Origin: Candidatus Leptovillus affinis
GTDB lineage: Bacteria > Chloroflexota > Anaerolineae > Promineifilales > Promineifilaceae
Reading direction: 5' to 3'
Assembly: GCA_016705235.1 (NCBI GenBank)
Contig: JADIYP010000002.1
Coordinates: 372,001 to 436,000, forward strand
Length of the DNA: 64,000 bases
The position numbers were made by a program, and so were the translations under genes. The notes beneath the pieces are model-generated. The model did no database searches. It was not told the DNA's origin and worked only from the letters and a program-made list of their open reading frames with translations. Below are positions 63,323 through 64,000 of this stretch, in pieces; position 1 is the first letter of the stretch, and each line of letters opens with the position of its first letter.

Positions 63323-64000
63323 TTACTCAGCATCGATTTTAAAATCGGCCAATTGAATCGTCGCTTTAAGCAGGTCAGCTTCGCGTTCAAACGCAAAGCC
63401 CAATTTCTGGCTTACATGTCGCATACCCCGGTTTTCCGGCAGCATGTAGGCCAACACTGTTTCAATGCCTTCCTCTTTGCCGATGGTGAGCAGACGGCTC
63501 AACAACTGCGTGCCGATGCCAATGCCCTGGAACCCATCACTCACCAAAATGGCGTATTCGGCCTGGTTATTGACATGGGAGCGGGTTAACCGGCCGGCGG
63601 CCACTACTTCTGGCTCGCCCGCCTCATTTTTATGCGTCACCACCAAAGCAATAGTGCGATCATAGTCCACAAAGCAGATGCGGGTCAGGCGTTCATGTTC
63701 CACGCGCTGGTCCAGATTGAAGGAGCGGAAATAGCGCAGGTACACGCTTTTTTCCGATAGAGTGCGGTGGAATTGAACCATAAGCGGTTCATCTTCCGGG
63801 CGGATGGGGCGGAAGGTGAATTCTTCGCCGTTTTGCGCCTGGCAGGTGAAGATGTGGCGTGTGGGATACGGCCGTATCGCCAACCGCGGCAAGTCTTCTT
63901 CTTTCGTACCGGCATCATACAATACCACCCTGGCATCCAAGGCAATCAGATGCTCGGAAGAAGCAAACAGCGGGTTAATATCGATCTCCTTAATCCACCG
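63323..64000 (-). CDS. acyl-CoA synthetase (ADP-forming)/GNAT fusion, 3' part only
   Basis: The frame is open across the right edge of the window. The visible 225 residues begin with RWIKEIDINPLFASSEHLIALDARVVL (shown joined in part), the usual end of the ATP-grasp domain of ADP-forming acetyl-CoA synthetases. A GNAT acetyltransferase domain follows (TFRPIRPEDEPLMVQFHRTL, EYAILVSDGFQGIGIGTQLL, PENRGMRHVSQKLGF). This is the Pat-like protein architecture that acetylates other enzymes, such as acetyl-CoA synthetase, on lysine. The upstream part lies outside the window. Confidence 0.85.
   Translation of the reverse strand, partial: RWIKEIDINPLFASSEHLIALDARVVLYDAGTKEEDLPRLAIRPYPTRHIFTCQAQNGEEFTFRPIRPEDEPLMVQFHRTLSEKSVYLRYFRSFNLDQRVEHERLTRICFVDYDRTIALVVTHKNEAGEPEVVAAGRLTRSHVNNQAEYAILVSDGFQGIGIGTQLLSRLLTIGKEEGIETVLAYMLPENRGMRHVSQKLGFAFEREADLLKATIQLADFKIDAE

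Overview
The window is about 60% GC and reads as a chromosomal segment of an uncultured-type member of the Chloroflexota, close to the Anaerolineae/Caldilineae or 'Promineofilum' group. This is inference. It rests on a small-subunit-less Form I-type RuBisCO in a Calvin cycle operon, on many small membrane proteins and lipoproteins, and on the gene mix. No rRNA, ribosomal protein or phylogenetic marker is present to prove it. A single tRNA-Arg(CCU) lies at 21911-21982. The octamer ACGGCCGT is scattered at roughly four copies per kb on a local hand count, inside and between genes, much as HIP1 is in cyanobacteria.

Layout. 1-8.6 kb (minus strand): a partial secreted-protein gene, a 5 x 68 bp tandem hairpin array, a GDSL/SGNH esterase, a membrane protein, an alpha/beta hydrolase, a frameshifted DDAH-like amidinohydrolase, and an Att/Mac-like export operon (ATPase, FtsX-type permease, lipocalin-like AttH protein). 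8.8-16.1 kb (plus): a DinB-fold protein, a small orphan protein, then a tight cluster with a zinc-ribbon membrane protein, two radical-SAM/SPASM proteins (one without its cluster cysteines), and a DUF2207-like membrane protein ending in seven Cys alternating with Ala; a methyltransferase follows. This cluster is the best candidate for an undescribed peptide or protein modification system. 16.2-24.3 kb: phosphohexomutase, M20 peptidase, histidine phosphatase, methyltransferase, membrane Mrr nuclease, gamma-glutamylcyclotransferase-like protein, tRNA, hydrolase and a TPR protein.

24.7-33 kb: a sugar locus with a LacI repressor and its probable operator, a beta-phosphoglucomutase/GH65 phosphorylase fusion, a binding protein and two permeases (no ATPase gene), and a YesL-like membrane protein. 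33-35.8 kb: a thioredoxin reductase and glutaredoxin-like protein pair, a frameshifted rhodanese lipoprotein, and a GlsB-like protein. 36-41.4 kb: a polytopic membrane subtilase, an iteron-like array of ten 20-21 bp dyads, an ECF sigma factor with a DUF5667 partner, and a DUF3054 protein. 41.6-44.1 kb: an antitoxin, PIN toxin, response regulator and histidine kinase, translationally coupled. 44.2-46.8 kb: a cysteine-less disulfide-reductase-like flavoprotein and a phage-antirepressor-like protein among repeats.

47.0-53.4 kb (minus): the Calvin cycle operon, transcribed cbbL-prk-tkt-rpe-fba. There is no rbcS and no activase, and the transketolase carries a single-base frameshift near its 3' end. 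It could run reductive pentose phosphate carbon fixation together with housekeeping enzymes encoded elsewhere. 53.7-64 kb: a DrrAB-like ABC exporter, an S10 carboxypeptidase, a geranylgeranyl-reductase-family flavoprotein, a C39-like peptidase with TPRs, a DUF4258 protein, a glycine-rich surface protein, and the 3' part of an acyl-CoA synthetase/GNAT fusion.

Two dispersed repeat families punctuate the gene ends: AGACCC-type hairpins and a roughly 120 bp REP/MITE-like element built of TGATGCGTGA words. Three single-base frameshifts (3.47, 35.05 and 49.13 kb) in otherwise well-conserved genes suggest either recent decay or residual assembly indels.
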